From Chrysaora quinquecirrha (lineage: Eukaryota > Cnidaria > Scyphozoa > Semaeostomeae > Pelagiidae): 64,000 nt of DNA. The stretch covers positions 124,001 to 188,000 of the forward strand of contig JACTAT010000330.1 of NCBI GenBank assembly GCA_014526335.1. Reading direction: 5' to 3'. The notes beneath the pieces were generated by a model that saw nothing but the letters and a program-made list of their open reading frames with translations, was not told the origin of the DNA and searched no databases. Positions 11,775 through 24,124 of this stretch are shown piece by piece. The translations under genes and the position numbers were made by a program. Each line of letters starts with the position of its first letter. Positions within the stretch are counted from its first letter, which is position 1.

Positions 11775-12790
11775 ATTGAAATGTCACCTTGGACTCATTG
11801 CTTCTAAAACGTTTAGAATTTCTTATCAATTTCGAAAGGACATGATATTTGATTGTTTGTTTTGTAGAACGAAAGAACGTAGCTCCTTGTTGAAAATTGA
11901 AATGTCACCTTGGATGCCTTGCTTTTAAAACATTTAGCATTTCTTATAAATTTCGAAAGAACATGATATTTGATCGATAGTTTTGTAGAACGGAAGAACG
12001 TATCTAGTGGTTAAATATTGAAATGTCACCTTGGACCCCTTGCTTCTAAAACATTTAGCATATCTTATCAATTTCGAAAGAACATGATATTTGATTGGTA
12101 GTTTTTTAGAACGAAAGAACGTATCTAGTGGTTAAAAATCGAAATGTCACCTTGGACCCCTTGCTTCTAAAACATTTAGCATATCTTATCAATTTCGAAA
12201 GAACATGATATTTGATTGGTAGTTTTGTAGAACGAAAGAACGTAGCTAGTGGTTAAATATTGAAATGTCACCTTGGACCCCTTGCTTCTAAAACATTTAG
12301 CATATCTTATCAATTTCGAAAGAACATGATATTTGATTGGTAGTTTTGTAGAACGAAAGAACGTAGCTAGTGGTTAAAAATTGAAATGTCACCTTGGACC
12401 CCTTGCTTCTAAAACATTTAGCATATCTTATCAATTTCCAAAGAACATGATATTTGATTGGTAGTTTTGTAGAACGAAAGAACGTAGCTAGTGGTTAAAT
12501 ATTGAAATGTCACCTTGGACCCCTTGCTTCTAAAACATTTAGCATATCTTATCAATTTCGAAGGAACATGATATTTGATTGGTAGTTTTGTAGAACGAAA
12601 GAACGTAGCTAGTTGTTGAAAATTGAAATGTCACCTTGGACTCCTTGCTTCTAAAACATTTAGCATTACTTATCAATTTCGAAAGAACATGATATTTGAT
12701 TGGTAGTTTTGTAGAACGAAAGAACGTAGCTAGTTGTTGAAACTTAAAATGTCACCTTGGACGCCTTGCTTCTAAATCATTTAGCATAGA
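11775..12790. repeat. Minisatellite, ~120 bp unit, 8-9 copies
   Basis: Unit contains GAAATGTCACCTTGGACCCC, TAAAACATTTAGCAT, GAACATGATATTTGATTGGT and GAACGAAAGAACGTAGCTAG. It ends at the joint with unit B's 3' flank. The same array occurs at 30712-31605 and 55290-57790. Confidence 0.92.
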
Positions 12791-12926
12791 ATGTAGCATC
12801 CCCGTATAGAAAAGAAAGGAACGAAATGCCTTTGGAAAGGACTTTGCCAGGCAACTTCCATACTGAGGCCTGTCAATTTCATTTTCTTCTGCCTTTGCCC
12901 TCTTTCCTTTCTTTTTTCCATGCTAG

Positions 12927-14367
12927 GGACCGGTCATTAATTATCTACTAGGGGAGGCCGGAGTGATTTGGCAAATTTTATCAAAAAATTTGCTAACCCC
13001 TCTAAAACACCAAGAACAATTTTCGGAACCCCTCTGATAAAATGGAAAAAACTTCATGGCCCTGCCTAACTTGCAGCGGTATTAGCTTTAAAATTTTGTT
13101 CTGTTGTTGTTGTTTAATTAATTGAAGACCATGTATCTTAGGATATTGTGTCGAATAATAAAAAAAAACTTGAACAACTTTCAAGTATATATATAAAAAA
13201 ATAATGTAAAAATAAGAAATATACCAGTAGTCGCACGGCACGCAGCACTGGGGATCCAGCCAGGAGGGAGGCACCTCACCCCATCCGAGATGTATATATA
13301 TAAAAAAATAATGTAAAAATAAGAAATATACCAGTAGTCGCACGGCACGCAGCACTGGGGATCCAGCCAGGAGGGAGGCACCTCACCCCATCCGAGATGT
13401 ATATATATAAAAAATAATGTAAAATAAGAAATATACCAGTAGTCGCACGGCACGCAGCACTGGGGATCCAGCCAGGAGGGAGGCACCTCACCCCATCCGA
13501 GATGTATATATATAAAAAAATAATGTAAAAATAAGAAATATACCAGTAGTCGCACGGCACGCAGCACTGGGGATCCAGCCAGGAGGGAGGCACCCCACCC
13601 CATCCGAGATGTATATATATAAAAATAATGTAAAATAAGAAATATACCAGTAGTCGCACGGCACGCAGCACTGGGGATCCAGCCAGGAGGGAGGCACCTC
13701 ACCCCATCCGAGATGTATATATATAAAAAAATAATGTAAAAATAAGAAATATACCAGTAGTCGCACGGCACGCAGCACTGGGGATCCAGCCAGGAGGGAG
13801 GCACCTCACCCCATCCGAGATGTATATATATAAAAAAATAATGTAAAAATAAGAAATATACCAGTAGTCGCACGGCACGCAGCACTGGGGATCCAGCCAG
13901 GAGGGAGGCACCCCACCCCATCCGAGACCGCACAATGATGGAAACGGAAGTAGAAAGGATAGAGTATAATGGTGACGAAGTTGCGCATAAAACTGCGGCA
14001 TGGTGAAAAGTAGTGCGAACCATCAGCTATCCACTCATGACTGCGTTTCGGGGGTTAGGACAGTATGCAATAGTGTCATGAGCCCCCCAGCACAAAATAA
14101 TGTACCATCGCACTGTTGTATAAAGAAAATAAAGATAAAGTGGATGAAAGTGGGTTGGGATTCTTAATTGTGTGTTATTTGAGGACTTTTTCAATTTGAA
14201 GATTTGAGGATTTCAGCAAACAGTTTTGTAAATCTTTTAAGAATATTTCATGGCCCTTCCAATTGGAAGACAAAAATTTCGTAGCCCATCTTCAAGGCTG
14301 GAATAAATTTCATGGCCCATACCAAATCACTCCGGCCCCCCCTAGTAGATAATTAATGACCGGTCCC
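12927..14367. mobile_element. Non-autonomous TIR element with internal satellite, unit B
   Basis: Inverted ends GGACCGGTCATTAATTATCT extend ~45 bp (through CCGGAGTGATTTGG), flanked by CTAG on both sides. Unit A keeps the empty site (CACTCTAGGTCTCAGC near 1222), so insertion and the 4-bp CTAG duplication can be read directly. No transposase ORF. About half the element is a ~107-bp tandem array. Not assigned to a superfamily. Confidence 0.8.
13190..13926. repeat. ~107-bp tandem array, 7 copies
   Basis: Unit has an AT part (GTATATATATAAAAAAATAA) and a GC part (CGCACGGCACGCAGCACTGG and GGATCCAGCCAGGAGGGAGG). Lies inside the TIR element. It is open in several minus-strand frames; these are repeat artefacts, not genes. 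Confidence 0.92.
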
Positions 14368-14534
14368 CTAGGTCTCAGCAATGGCAATAGTTATCGCCTC
14401 GAGTGAGACATTTCAGCGCTTTGATGCACGAAAACAAACTAACGTCGTTTATAATGGCAAAAGGTGCAAATAGTCTGTGCCCCAATATAGGAATGTTAAA
14501 ATATAACAGAATAAATTGAATTACGAAAATTTAC

Positions 14535-15398
14535 CTTTCAATGCCAGATGTTTCAAACCAGCAACAGCAGACTGGAACCCAGCATTATAGTCACAGGTAA
14601 CCTCATTCGTGATATAATCAGTTCGTTCATCAACGTATGTGCCACTTATATCTTTCGGTCCCCCAACCAATGCACCGTACAGAACATGTGGGTTAGGTTT
14701 GGAAATGTCATTGAAGGTGTCCCAAGTGCATACTGCAGGAGGGCTGGCACAAGCACTTGCTTTATGATAAGGTTGCACGGGTGGATTGTTACCAAACCCA
14801 ACCACAAAACTGCGTCCGGAATCGCCGAGCATGTTGTGGATCTGTGATCGTGCAAATTCTCGGTATTCATGTTTCTTGATGTCAAGATCAGCAGCAAGAA
14901 GGCATATAAAGGCAGCATTTGCAGCATACCTGTTTGATCCCCATTGTGTAAGATGCATTATCCCAGTAGAAGTCCTTTCGACACTTAACACGTAATCACA
15001 AAATGCTTCCAAATCAACTTTGTAAAAGCTCTTGCCTGTGAGTTGTGCCAAAAGAGCCATCACACCAGCTTTTTTGTTGTCCCAATCGAAGGACCAAGGT
15101 GTCCATTTTTGCGAAGCCGAACTATAGTAAGATTCTGCTCTTGTTAGATATTGTGCTTCACCTGTTGCTTTGTACAACCAAGCTGCTGCCCACATGAGCT
15201 CATCTTCATAGGAGTCGCTTTTGTAAAATTTCCCTGCAACTTGAATCGAATTACTGTAGATTCCTCTGTAAGTGTCTGCGAAGCTGAACACCTCTTTGGC
15301 ATGTTGAAGCAATGTTGCCGAGTATGATGGGTCTCTATCTTTAAAGACGACAGATGCGGCTGCCAAAGCTGCTGCTATTTCACCCGCAACATCAGATC
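14535..15398 (-). CDS. GH9 cellulase C-terminal catalytic exon, unit B
   Basis: 864-nt exon, 288 residues, phases 1-1, following acceptor TTTCCTATTAG. Contains SDVAGEIAAALAAAS, the WGSNRYAANAAF block, and the intact second GH9 signature (YVDERTDYITNEVTCDYNAG, catalytic Glu). Signature 1 is altered: PVQPYHKASA where GH9 enzymes normally have PHHR. The exon can end two ways: at a strong donor AAAG/GTAAAT (14535), or by reading on to KGKFS and a TAA at 14521-14523. If spliced, its phase fits the first linker of unit A (9680). With the N-terminal exon 21532-22009 it makes a full ~447-residue GH9 domain, but unit B has no signal peptide of its own. Confidence 0.88.
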
Positions 15399-15597
15399 CT
15401 AATAGGAAAAGGGAAAGAGCACAGTGATTTCAAATGAACTTGTATTCTCGGGACAAGGATGCTTAAACTGGTGTACAATACGTAAATCCAGATTCATGTA
15501 AAACAAAGCAAAAAAAAACGAATATCACAATATAACATTACGGCGCCTTGTATATATATCTTGATGGCCTGAGCCGTGCTCACTTAGACCCTGGACA

Positions 15598-15978
15598 AAA
15601 GATCAAACATTGTTTGTCACACATTTGAAGTTTGCTTGTCAATTGCAGCTTGGTCATGTCCAAAAACATTGCTCGTACGGCATGTTTTGCTTGCGTCAAG
15701 CAAAAAATGTTTCTGAACTTTTTCAAAAACATCACAAATGGCTTTTGCTTGCTAGGCAATGTTTGATCGTTTGGCCGCCTTTCCTAAATTGCTTGTCAAA
15801 CATTGTAATGAAATTCCCTTTGTGCCAGTGAGTTTCTTGAACGGGAACTTGCGCAATGATTTCGTTATTTGCAAATGTTGGACGGGCCATGTTTTTTGGA
15901 CGTGGCAAACGGCCCAACATTTTTGTAAAGCAAATTTGAAGTGTTTGACCAACGATATTTGATCGTTTGGCCAGGGCC
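15598..15978. mobile_element. Short TIR element (MITE-like), unit B
   Basis: About 380 bp with imperfect inverted ends: CCCTGGACAAAAGATCAAAC on the left and, inverted, CCCTGGCCAAACGATCAAAT on the right, continuing ~50 bp (CACTTGAAGTTTGC-like). Flanked by TTAG on both sides. Same element at 34511-34901 in unit C. No transposase. Confidence 0.65.
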
Positions 15979-16199
15979 TTAGGCACAGTTTTGCCACCAA
16001 TTCTACTGTTATTTGAGCCGAATGGTATCGAAAACTGGCATGCTGGATTAGCATTAGAGCAGCAAATAACACATTTAGGCCTAAACTCATCAAATCCACG
16101 AGTTTTTATTATTCAATCGCCAATCCTGTTACAGATAATATATTTTAATGAAAGGTAGAACTGTACTTATAATCCTTTATGTAAGTATTTTTAGTTAGT

Positions 16200-18740
16200 T
16201 AGTTGAGTAAGTTGGGTTGGTTACGAGTTAATCATAGAGTCTTGAACATTGAATCATTACAGTTAGAACCTGTTAGATCCATGACCCCAACAGATGCCAA
16301 CTACAACGAAATTTCAGATAGTACCCCTGGTATCTGTGAGACTTATCAAGCACAGGTGAATTCTTTCTTTAGTAAGCAATCTGTGATGTTGTTAAAGTTG
16401 TTAATCTTGATGGATTGACTGTTGATCAGGAATCGATTGCTCTGAAAATGCTTTAGGAAGAGGCAAAATGCTTTTTTATCAATTTTTTGCACATAAGCAC
16501 TATTTTGAAACATCTCAACAGCCGCGGTGTCAAACTTAAGGCAAGTAAATGCAAAATGTTTCAAAGCCAAGTGTGCTTTGGTCATGTTCTTTCATCTAAA
16601 GGTTACTAACCAGACTTGTCAAACATCGAAGTGGTAACATCACTAGCAGACAAATCACCACAAAATATCGGTGAACTACGTAATTTGGAATATTATCGAA
16701 AGTGGCTACATTCCTGACTTTTCACGAATCGCAAAGCTGTTAACCGATTTGCTTCGTGTTGATGAAGTAATAGGATACGGCATTAGTAGCAGGAATGATA
16801 CCTCAAAACACCTCGCTACCCTCGAGTCATAATAACAAATAGGAGTCATGCCACAAGAAATCCCTTTGCATCCTTCTGAATGCCTTAACGTCACGTCTGA
16901 TTCCTGCATAAGAAGAAATATCATCTTCACGCAGGAAAACTGGAATTCCTAGCACTCAAATGAGCAGTTTGTGGCCATTTTCGCGAATTCTGTTTTATGT
17001 TCCAAGCTTCACCATCTGCGCTGACAGCAATAAAGCACTGTCAGACTTAATGCAACAGGTTATCAGTGGATTTCTGAACTTGCAAATTTCAACTTAAGTA
17101 CGTTATTGTCCAGGCACACATAACGTGGTGGCAAATGCACTTTCCCGAATAGCAATGGATTACCAAAATTTCTGTTCTGCCATCAGATACAGAAAGTGTT
17201 ATCATCAACAGCTTTCAGAATCAGCATTCTGATGAGACCACTGTGATAGCTGAAGTTAGTGCGCAGAAGATGGATCAAGTGAATATTGCTAACTACGAAG
17301 ATATATGTAGCTCAAGCTCATGACCCTGATATCTCGTGACTGATGCACTGCAAAGGAACGGGAAGCAAGCCACCTTCAAAAATCGCCAGACAAGAATCTC
17401 GAGAATGGATAGACAATTATCTGACTACCTCGGATGTTCTACGTTAGACTTCGATCAGCTATTGCCAAAAAGGCACCGCACTCTCATCATCAAGGAGCTC
17501 CAGAAAAATAAGGGTCATCTGGGTATTGAACGTGTGTTTAATCTTTCAAGAGAACGGTTTTACTCTTTACTGGCCTCGCATGTACACTAGATGTGTCACA
17601 AAAGTTTGTCCATGTTGGAAAGACAGAACACCGAATTTCCATACGAGAGCTCCATTGCAGAGTATTAGACAGGGTTTTTCAGCACCAATCTAGCAAAGAG
17701 AGTAACCTAGGGTTTTTAAATTGAAATATACTAAAAAAAGGTCGGAGAACACGATTCCAAGATGTAAGATTTGTAACTCTTCCTCAATGCCGATGGAACT
17801 AGTTTCAATCAATTTCATCCATCTTGAAAGATCTGTTGATGGACATCAATGTAGATATCAATATATCCTTGTCCTTGGTTTATAACTTTACAATATTTGT
17901 GCAAGTATACCCGACCAGAAAGAAAAAGCTAGAACAGTAGAGAGTTAATTGTTCAATGATTTCTTCCTACTATTTTGTTTCCTCGAGAAAATTCTACGTG
18001 ACCAAGGTAAGGAGTTTGAGAACAAGCTATTTAACGATATTTGAACAGCGGAAACTGCTAAACCGACAAAGGCAGAACTTGTCAGTAAATGGTTGGATAA
18101 AATGAAGCAAGCACACCGTATCGCTGCTGACTATGCCTTCAAATCTCGAGAATCTGCAAAGAAGCAGTATGACAAACACATTCATCATGTTGGAGTTGGA
18201 CTGCACCCAGGTGATAGTGTCTTGATGCGCAATTTAACACCTCGTCAAGCATCTAATAAGCTTTGCTCGTACTGGGAGGATAAAGTGCATAGTATCCAAA
18301 GCCGTATAGGAGATGGTCCAAGTAACGTTGTTTATCCTGAAGATAAGAATTGTTGCCGCACCCGTACACTTCATCGGAATTTACCTCTACTCTGCAATAT
18401 GCTCAACGAGCTCAGCCAGAAGGAATAATGAAAACGTGCTGCTCAAAGAGCAGCTGAAGAAACATCTTGTGTAAGTGATAATGACTCAGAAGCTGAGGAA
18501 ATTCCCAGCATTTCTACCAGTACAGCATTCCGACTCAGCCCTCCAATAAGGAACTTTCTTCAGAGCAAACTACTGACACCGATCAGCCAAGAACACATAC
18601 ACAACATCACCGGAAACTGATTCGGATTATGGTTTACCTGGCCCAAGTCAATTGTCGCCACTAGCTTCATCGTGTAGTCCTTCTGTGGACTCAGAAAATT
18701 CAGAAATGTCGCAGGATCAACAAACTAAAAGGCTATAACA
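16200..18740 (+). pseudogene. Degenerate Ty3/Gypsy-like retrotransposon pol remnant, unit B
   Basis: Plus-strand pol fragments in order, with many stops and frameshifts: end of RT/connection (LNSRGVKLKASKCKMF, ~16.48-16.76 kb), RNase H end (ISELANFN and NVVANALSR, ~17.06-17.16 kb), integrase HHCC zinc finger (GHLGIERVF and CVTKVCPCW, 17.50-17.63 kb), integrase core (YQYILVLVY and DQGKEFENKLF, ~17.83-18.03 kb), and integrase C-terminal region (QYDKHIHH, GDSVLMRN; open at 18093-18428). No LTRs identified. An old inactive copy, in the intron between the two GH9 exons and antisense to the gene. Confidence 0.8.
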
Positions 18741-19750
18741 TCATCGCAATGCGCCTGTCTTCTTGAATTACGGACATCTTGGTGTTCCATACAATGTAGC
18801 TAAAGCATGCAAATGTTCAACCATTGCAAGTCTACATGCTACATCCATTATATACTTGAGGAATTTCTATGTTTCATGTTACCAGTCTTAAACTGTATCT
18901 ACGTTGCTACGTTCTTCGCTCAGTTCGTTCATGTTAATATGCAATTTTCATTGTCTTTGATAAAGATACAATTGGTATGACAGCACAAGGAATATGTGGT
19001 TGTTATTGAATTTAGAAAATTGGAGACTGGCCATCACCAAGCTTGGCTTTCGCCGTGTATTTGTGACTACAGAGTAGGACTTTAACTTTGTTGTTGTTTT
19101 AGGAGTTGTTTCAAGAATCAAACAGTAATTGTTTTCAATTTTTCTTCGCACCTTGCAGATGTTGTGCAGAACATTTTTAAAGAAGAAGAAACTGTGAGGG
19201 ACCCCCCTCAAAAGCTGAAGACGGATTACTTGAGTACTGTCATGCGTTCTATTATATTGACATTTGGAAACTGAACCGGACGCTAGAACAGACTTGCTCG
19301 TATATATCGTTTCTTGTCATCGTTTATTCATGTGATAAAATATTGACAGCTTGAAACGATGTAAAAATTCGAATCGATCCTGCTTCCCAAGAAAGGGTAT
19401 TGTTGCCAAAGATAACATAATCGAAAACGCCTATCTAGAAGAGCTTTATCAAGCAGCGAATTTCAAATCAAACTTGACAGAGAAGCGTTCGACATCCGAT
19501 GCCTTCGTTAAACAACTCTTTTCCACAACTATATTTTAAAAACAACAATAAATAGGAAACATCAAAAACGTAACAATGATAAAAACGCGATTGCAAGATA
19601 TGAAAATTGCAAAACTCTGTCACGTCAAGTCTACCTGGACCTCTTTAGGTAGCAAATATCAAGCACTGGAACTCTACATCAAAAAATGCAGATATAATAT
19701 CTCCCTGCTCAGCAATACAATAACAGCAATACTTAACATCACAAGATTAA
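18741..19750. other. Intron sequence between retroelement remnants, unit B
   Basis: No recognisable gene. The short plus-strand ORF at 19351-19539 may be the decayed 5' part of the Penelope-like remnant that follows, but I cannot show that. Confidence 0.4.
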
Positions 19751-19754
19751 AGAG

Positions 19755-20480
19755 TTGTTTGCTTTGAAACAACTAAATGACCGTGATGATATTCTGATTG
19801 AATTTTCAAACAAAACAAAGGTGGTCGTTCTATGGTATGGAGAGAAGATATTCATTCAAGAAATTCAAAGCTTCTTACAGACTCCTACCAAGTCCTGTCA
19901 AAGTACCCAAACAAGTCGTGCAGTCATAGAAGAAATTAAAAGCCACAGCGTTGGCACCAATGCATCAACGTTTTTATCTCTAACGTTCTTGAACTCAATT
20001 TTTCTAAATGCTTAAAGAAGATTCATAAAATTAACAACCCAAATCGTTTAATCGTATCAGTTGTTTCCTTTCTAGAATCGCAAATGGCAATTACCTCGAT
20101 TCTATATTGGCTCTCATTGTTCTAAACCTTCCATCCTTTGTTTGAGAGTCGTCTAATGGTCTAGGTAACTCCAAAGACGTTCAATTTAGAGGACCAAAAA
20201 GATACTTCTTCAGCATTGATGTTGAATCCCTGTACACATGCATTCCTCACAACCATGGCTTCGAAGCATTCTCTTTATTAGTAAATGACAACAACCAGAT
20301 CCGTCAACTTTAGTGCTACTCCATCTTGCTAAATTAGTGCTCACAACCAACTTAGCTATTCTTTTTTTACTTCAAAAAAGGTAGTTTTTCTTTCAAAACC
20401 TCCGGTGTGACATTTCAAAGCAAACTTGATGCAAGCCACTGGGGGATTCTTGGCTAACTTTTTTCGAGTATTGCACCCTT
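19755..20480 (+). pseudogene. Penelope-like reverse transcriptase remnant, unit B
   Basis: Plus-strand fragments resemble Penelope-type RT: LNDRDDILIEFSNKTKVVVL (like the usual DIVIKPADKGSAVVV region, 19.77-19.84 kb), then FSIDVESLYTCIPHNHGFEA (like DVxSLYTxIPHxxGxxA, ~20.21-20.27 kb), then TTNLAILFLLQK and FKTSGVTFQSK. Broken by frameshifts and stops. The endonuclease is not seen. Family call rests on these motifs alone. Confidence 0.6.
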
Positions 20481-21531
20481 TGATTGACATTCTACAATCT
20501 ACAAAATGATACTCCTAGCTAGATTCATTTCAAAGCCATTTGTTTGGTCGGAAATTTCAAAGGTCGATTTGTTTCTTTTGCTATTAAAAATCTGTCGGAT
20601 AAAGTTACTTTCAACAGCGACTCAAGCTGAAAGCATGACCATTTCTTAAACCAACATAGTCAAAATAATATGATGCCCTTGGCTAGACTAAAATTGCAAA
20701 AAATATACCTTTGGCTAGACTTGAGTCCGAGACAGTATACCCTTGGGCGGGGAACAACACTAGGTACCCTTACTATAGAAGAATCCCCTATAGAAGAAGG
20801 GTATCTTATTTCCGAGTCTTACAATGGTCGCCTTCCTTGTCTCTCTCTTTGGCTGATCTCCAAAATATCTTTCAATAAGCCAACGATGGTTATCTGGCAA
20901 TTCACTCATACCATCAAAGAAGAAAGTTTTCTTTTACTCGTTAATGCAATATACTTGCAAAAAAAAACCAACAGATGCTAACAGCTTCCTTATGACTCAT
21001 CGCATCAAAGAAAATGGAGGGACTTAATCCTCTATTCACATCACAACACCCAGTCTTCGTAGAATTTGTTCCATTTTTTGCGATTTCAGCTCTGAAGAAG
21101 CAGATATGACGTCTTACATAGGTATCCTTAAGATATCACCGGAGCAGCTCTCAACAAAGTAAAATATCTTACACAAGGAGACACCCTTATCCGTCAAAAA
21201 TAACATTAGCAACGACGAGTCGACCGTTTTCGAAGAACGAGTTGGTGCTCGATATGTCATGTTACTTATAGTAATGTTTAAACATTGCTTCAATACTATG
21301 CTCTACCGAACGTATGGTACATTTTTTCCCTTTAATGACAACAATTTTTCATGAACATGAAAAAGTAAGCAAGAAGATTTTTGTGATATATAGAATAAGA
21401 AAATTATCGGAAGAAGACAATCAGGGTATAACGATGACAGAAAGGAATATCCTGAACATGAAGAATACAGAACACAAAAAATAATCAGTACAGACAACTG
21501 GAAAGAGATACTACGAAACAAGAGAACATAC

Positions 21532-22009
21532 CTGGTTTATCTGGATTCAATGCATATGCTGGTCTTTGCACGTTCATAGATTCTGGTCTTCCTGGATAAG
21601 CATGATCAATGTCACCATTACCCACTTGAACGTACAATTCATTTGGAGCTGTGTGACACTTGATGAAGTAGTCTGTTCCCCATTTTATTGCATCTCGTAT
21701 GTATGAATATTGACCAGCAGCTTTGTAAGCATCTTCAAACTGAATTGCACCCCATGATAATACGGTCATAGACGATGCCATCGGCAAATTAAACTTAACG
21801 TAATCTCCAGCATCGTGGTATCCTCCTGTAAGGTCTTCACCATTGTTACCTCGATCGTCAAGAGATGAATCTCCTCTCCATGGAATTCTATTTGAATCTG
21901 GCAGTTGCCCAGACCTTTGTGCTTCGTAAAACAAAAGGGACTGACGCAAGACCTCATCGTAGTCATATGCGGTTGAACAGCCAGAAAAAGTTGACCCTGT
22001 AGTGGTTAC
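21532..22009 (-). CDS. GH9 cellulase N-terminal catalytic exon, unit B
   Basis: 478-nt exon, acceptor CAATTGTAG, phase 0 in and phase 1 out (donor CCAG/GTATGT). It begins VTTTGSTFSGCSTAYDYDEV, passes LLFYEAQRSGQLPDSNRIPW and the catalytic GGYHDAGDYVKFNLPMA (both Asp present), and ends YALNPDKP(G), joining in frame to SDVAGEIAAALAAAS of 14535-15398. With an in-phase last linker upstream (24087-24124) it forms a regular gene segment. It differs from the unit A and C exons at several residues (RQSLLF, WRGDSSLDDRGNN). Confidence 0.9.
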
Positions 22010-24086
22010 CTACAATTGAAAAAAGCTTTATAGAGAATATATATTCTATATATTTTAAACAATAATGATAATATATAAATGAGAAAAATATCAGTAGTGG
22101 CGCGGTTTGCGGCCAAGGGAAACCGAGCCAACAGGTTGTTCGTTCTTCATGAAACTCGTTCTCCAAAGCTGTTTAATGTGCAGGATCATGTTCTCAGCAG
22201 TTAAAATATGGGCATTATTCAAGTGTAATCGTTTCTTGGAATTATTTTTACACAAACATTACACAAACCACATCAGTAAAATTGAGTGCTGAATTCCAGG
22301 CTGAATTTATAAACGGAAATAGTGTCTTAGATTTTTCACTTCTTATTCCATGGAGAAGAGTCCCGGGAGAAAAGTTTCTTGATTTTTAGGAAAATGCATA
22401 TAAAGTTTCTTAGAGTCAGTTTCCTATAAAAAATTAGTCTAACGTGAAGGAAAACAATGAACAAATCCAATGTCAAAACAGGTACAAATACCGATTCGCA
22501 TTTCTGTTAAAACCGTAATTGAGATACACTCTTCATAACAACCAGAGAATTTTATGTACAAATTATGTTGAAAGTGGTGCTTGGTTAAATAAAAATGCAA
22601 AATTTTGGCTTATTTCTTAGCTGCATTACACCAGTCATTTCATAATAAAATGAGTGATATACTGCATATAGATCGAGGGGCAATTCACTTGCTCTTCATC
22701 AAAATCTCGTTCAATCTGGCTGGAAAACCTAATGTTTTCATTCAAATCCCTTGAAATACTTTTGTTTGCCTAAAAGCCTCACACACTATATTGAAGAGTG
22801 AATGGCCCTTCCCCGGCCCTTCGATATAGATCGTATCGAGGGATACAAATCTGACACAGAAAGTTTTGTCAACAGCACTGAATGAATATGATAACCAAGA
22901 TGATGAAGATTGCTGATGAAGATTATAAGATTAAAACGTTCAAATATGGGTCTATATATTTTAATTTATTTTGATAACCAAGTGTAGAAAACTCGGACTC
23001 GTGCAGAAATTTAGAAAGTACTCCACTGTACTGATGATATCTCTCCACTGCACTGATCAACACCCTCCACTGTACTGATGATATCCCTCCACAGTACTGA
23101 ATATCCTCCATTGTACTGATGGTATCCCTCTACTGTACTGATGATATCCCTCCACCGTACTGATGATATCCCTCCACAGTACTGAACATCTTCCACTGTA
23201 CTGATGATATCCCTCCACCGTACTGAACATCCTCCGCTGTAATGATGGTATCCCTCCACTGTACTGATGGTATCCCTCCACTGTACTGATGGTATCCCTC
23301 CACTGTACTGATGATATCCCTCCACTGTACTGAACATCCTCCACTGTACTGATGATATCCCTCCACTGTACTGAACATCCTCCACCGTACTGATGATATC
23401 CCTCCACTGTACTGAATATCCTGTACCGTACTGCACACCCACCACTGTACTGTACATACATTACCCGGGGTGATTCAGAAACTTGTGAACACGACAGATA
23501 CTTCTTTTTATGAGTTTTATGACGTTACAAGGCAAGTTGCTGACATCAGCATGACTAGACTGCTTACAATATTGATTCAAAAATTTAGATGAAGCCATTC
23601 GTGTCGTGTTGATATAAACATAGAAAAGAAAAGTAACAGGTTTTAAACCAGAAGTGTGCGAAAAAACGACAAATAACTGCAGTTTCTAAAGTTGGTGTCG
23701 TCATCACTCGAATCACTGATGTCGCAAAAATTGATCTTGATATAAATCAACAGAAGGTCTTAGAGCTAACAAAATGAATATACAATCTATTAAAAAAACA
23801 TGAGATGAGAAATATGGGCCTTTATGTTTACATTTTTATGCTGTGTTTTTTATTATATTTTTCACGTGCTATCTGAAAATAATTCACGATGACCCATCTT
23901 GGAAAATGGACCTTCAACTTTTGAAATGTCAGAATCTGAAGAGAGATTGAGATTTGGCAATTTCTTGGTTTTTTGCAGATATTTCCCTGTCTACTAAGAG
24001 TAGGTGCAAATTTATGAGGAGATTATCACTTAAGAAATTTACAAAAAATGAAGAAAGGAAGAGAAAGTGTAAAAGGTTCTATTTAC
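22010..24086. other. Intron, unit B (linker to GH9-N)
   Basis: Non-coding, collinear with unit A and C equivalents; holds the VNTR at 23020-23456. No gene seen. Confidence 0.6.
23020..23456. repeat. VNTR, 19-22 bp unit
   Basis: Near-identical in order and unit variants to 4101-4534. Same CTCCACTGTACTGATGATAT unit. Confidence 0.9.
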
Positions 24087-24124
24087 CTTTGTACTCCTGT
24101 CCGTAGTAGTAACTGTCGTTGTTT
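24087..24124 (-). CDS. Last Thr-rich linker exon, unit B
   Basis: 38 nt, acceptor TTATTAG, donor AAAG/GTAAAT, phase 1 in and 0 out. Encodes ETTTVTTTDRSTK and joins in frame to the GH9-N exon at 22009. Confidence 0.65.

Larger units (their letters stand above)
1091..12797. repeat. Tandem segmental duplication unit A
   Basis: Most downstream of three copies of the GH9 unit. It begins at ATCCCCGTATAGAAAAGAAA, the same joint sequence as at 12798 and 31612, and ends in the ~120-bp minisatellite. It is about 11.7 kb, against 18.8 kb in unit B, mostly because ~6 kb spanning the GH9-N exon end and the following intron is deleted, and because it lacks the 1.4-kb TIR element next to the GH9-C exon. 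Confidence 0.85.

Noticed and set aside
13181..14023. Long minus-strand ORFs across the 107-bp arrays (also 31816-32946)
   Set aside because: They repeat one peptide in all frames because the DNA unit lacks stops; no start, splice or domain evidence.
15366..15366. Start of a separate protein at the first Met-like codon of each GH9-C exon
   Set aside because: That codon is TTG (Leu). The reading frame is open upstream to a clear splice acceptor and continues the GH9 domain in phase.
15610..16099. Overlapping short ORFs on both strands around 15.6-16.1 kb
   Set aside because: Explained by the inverted-repeat structure of the MITE-like element there.
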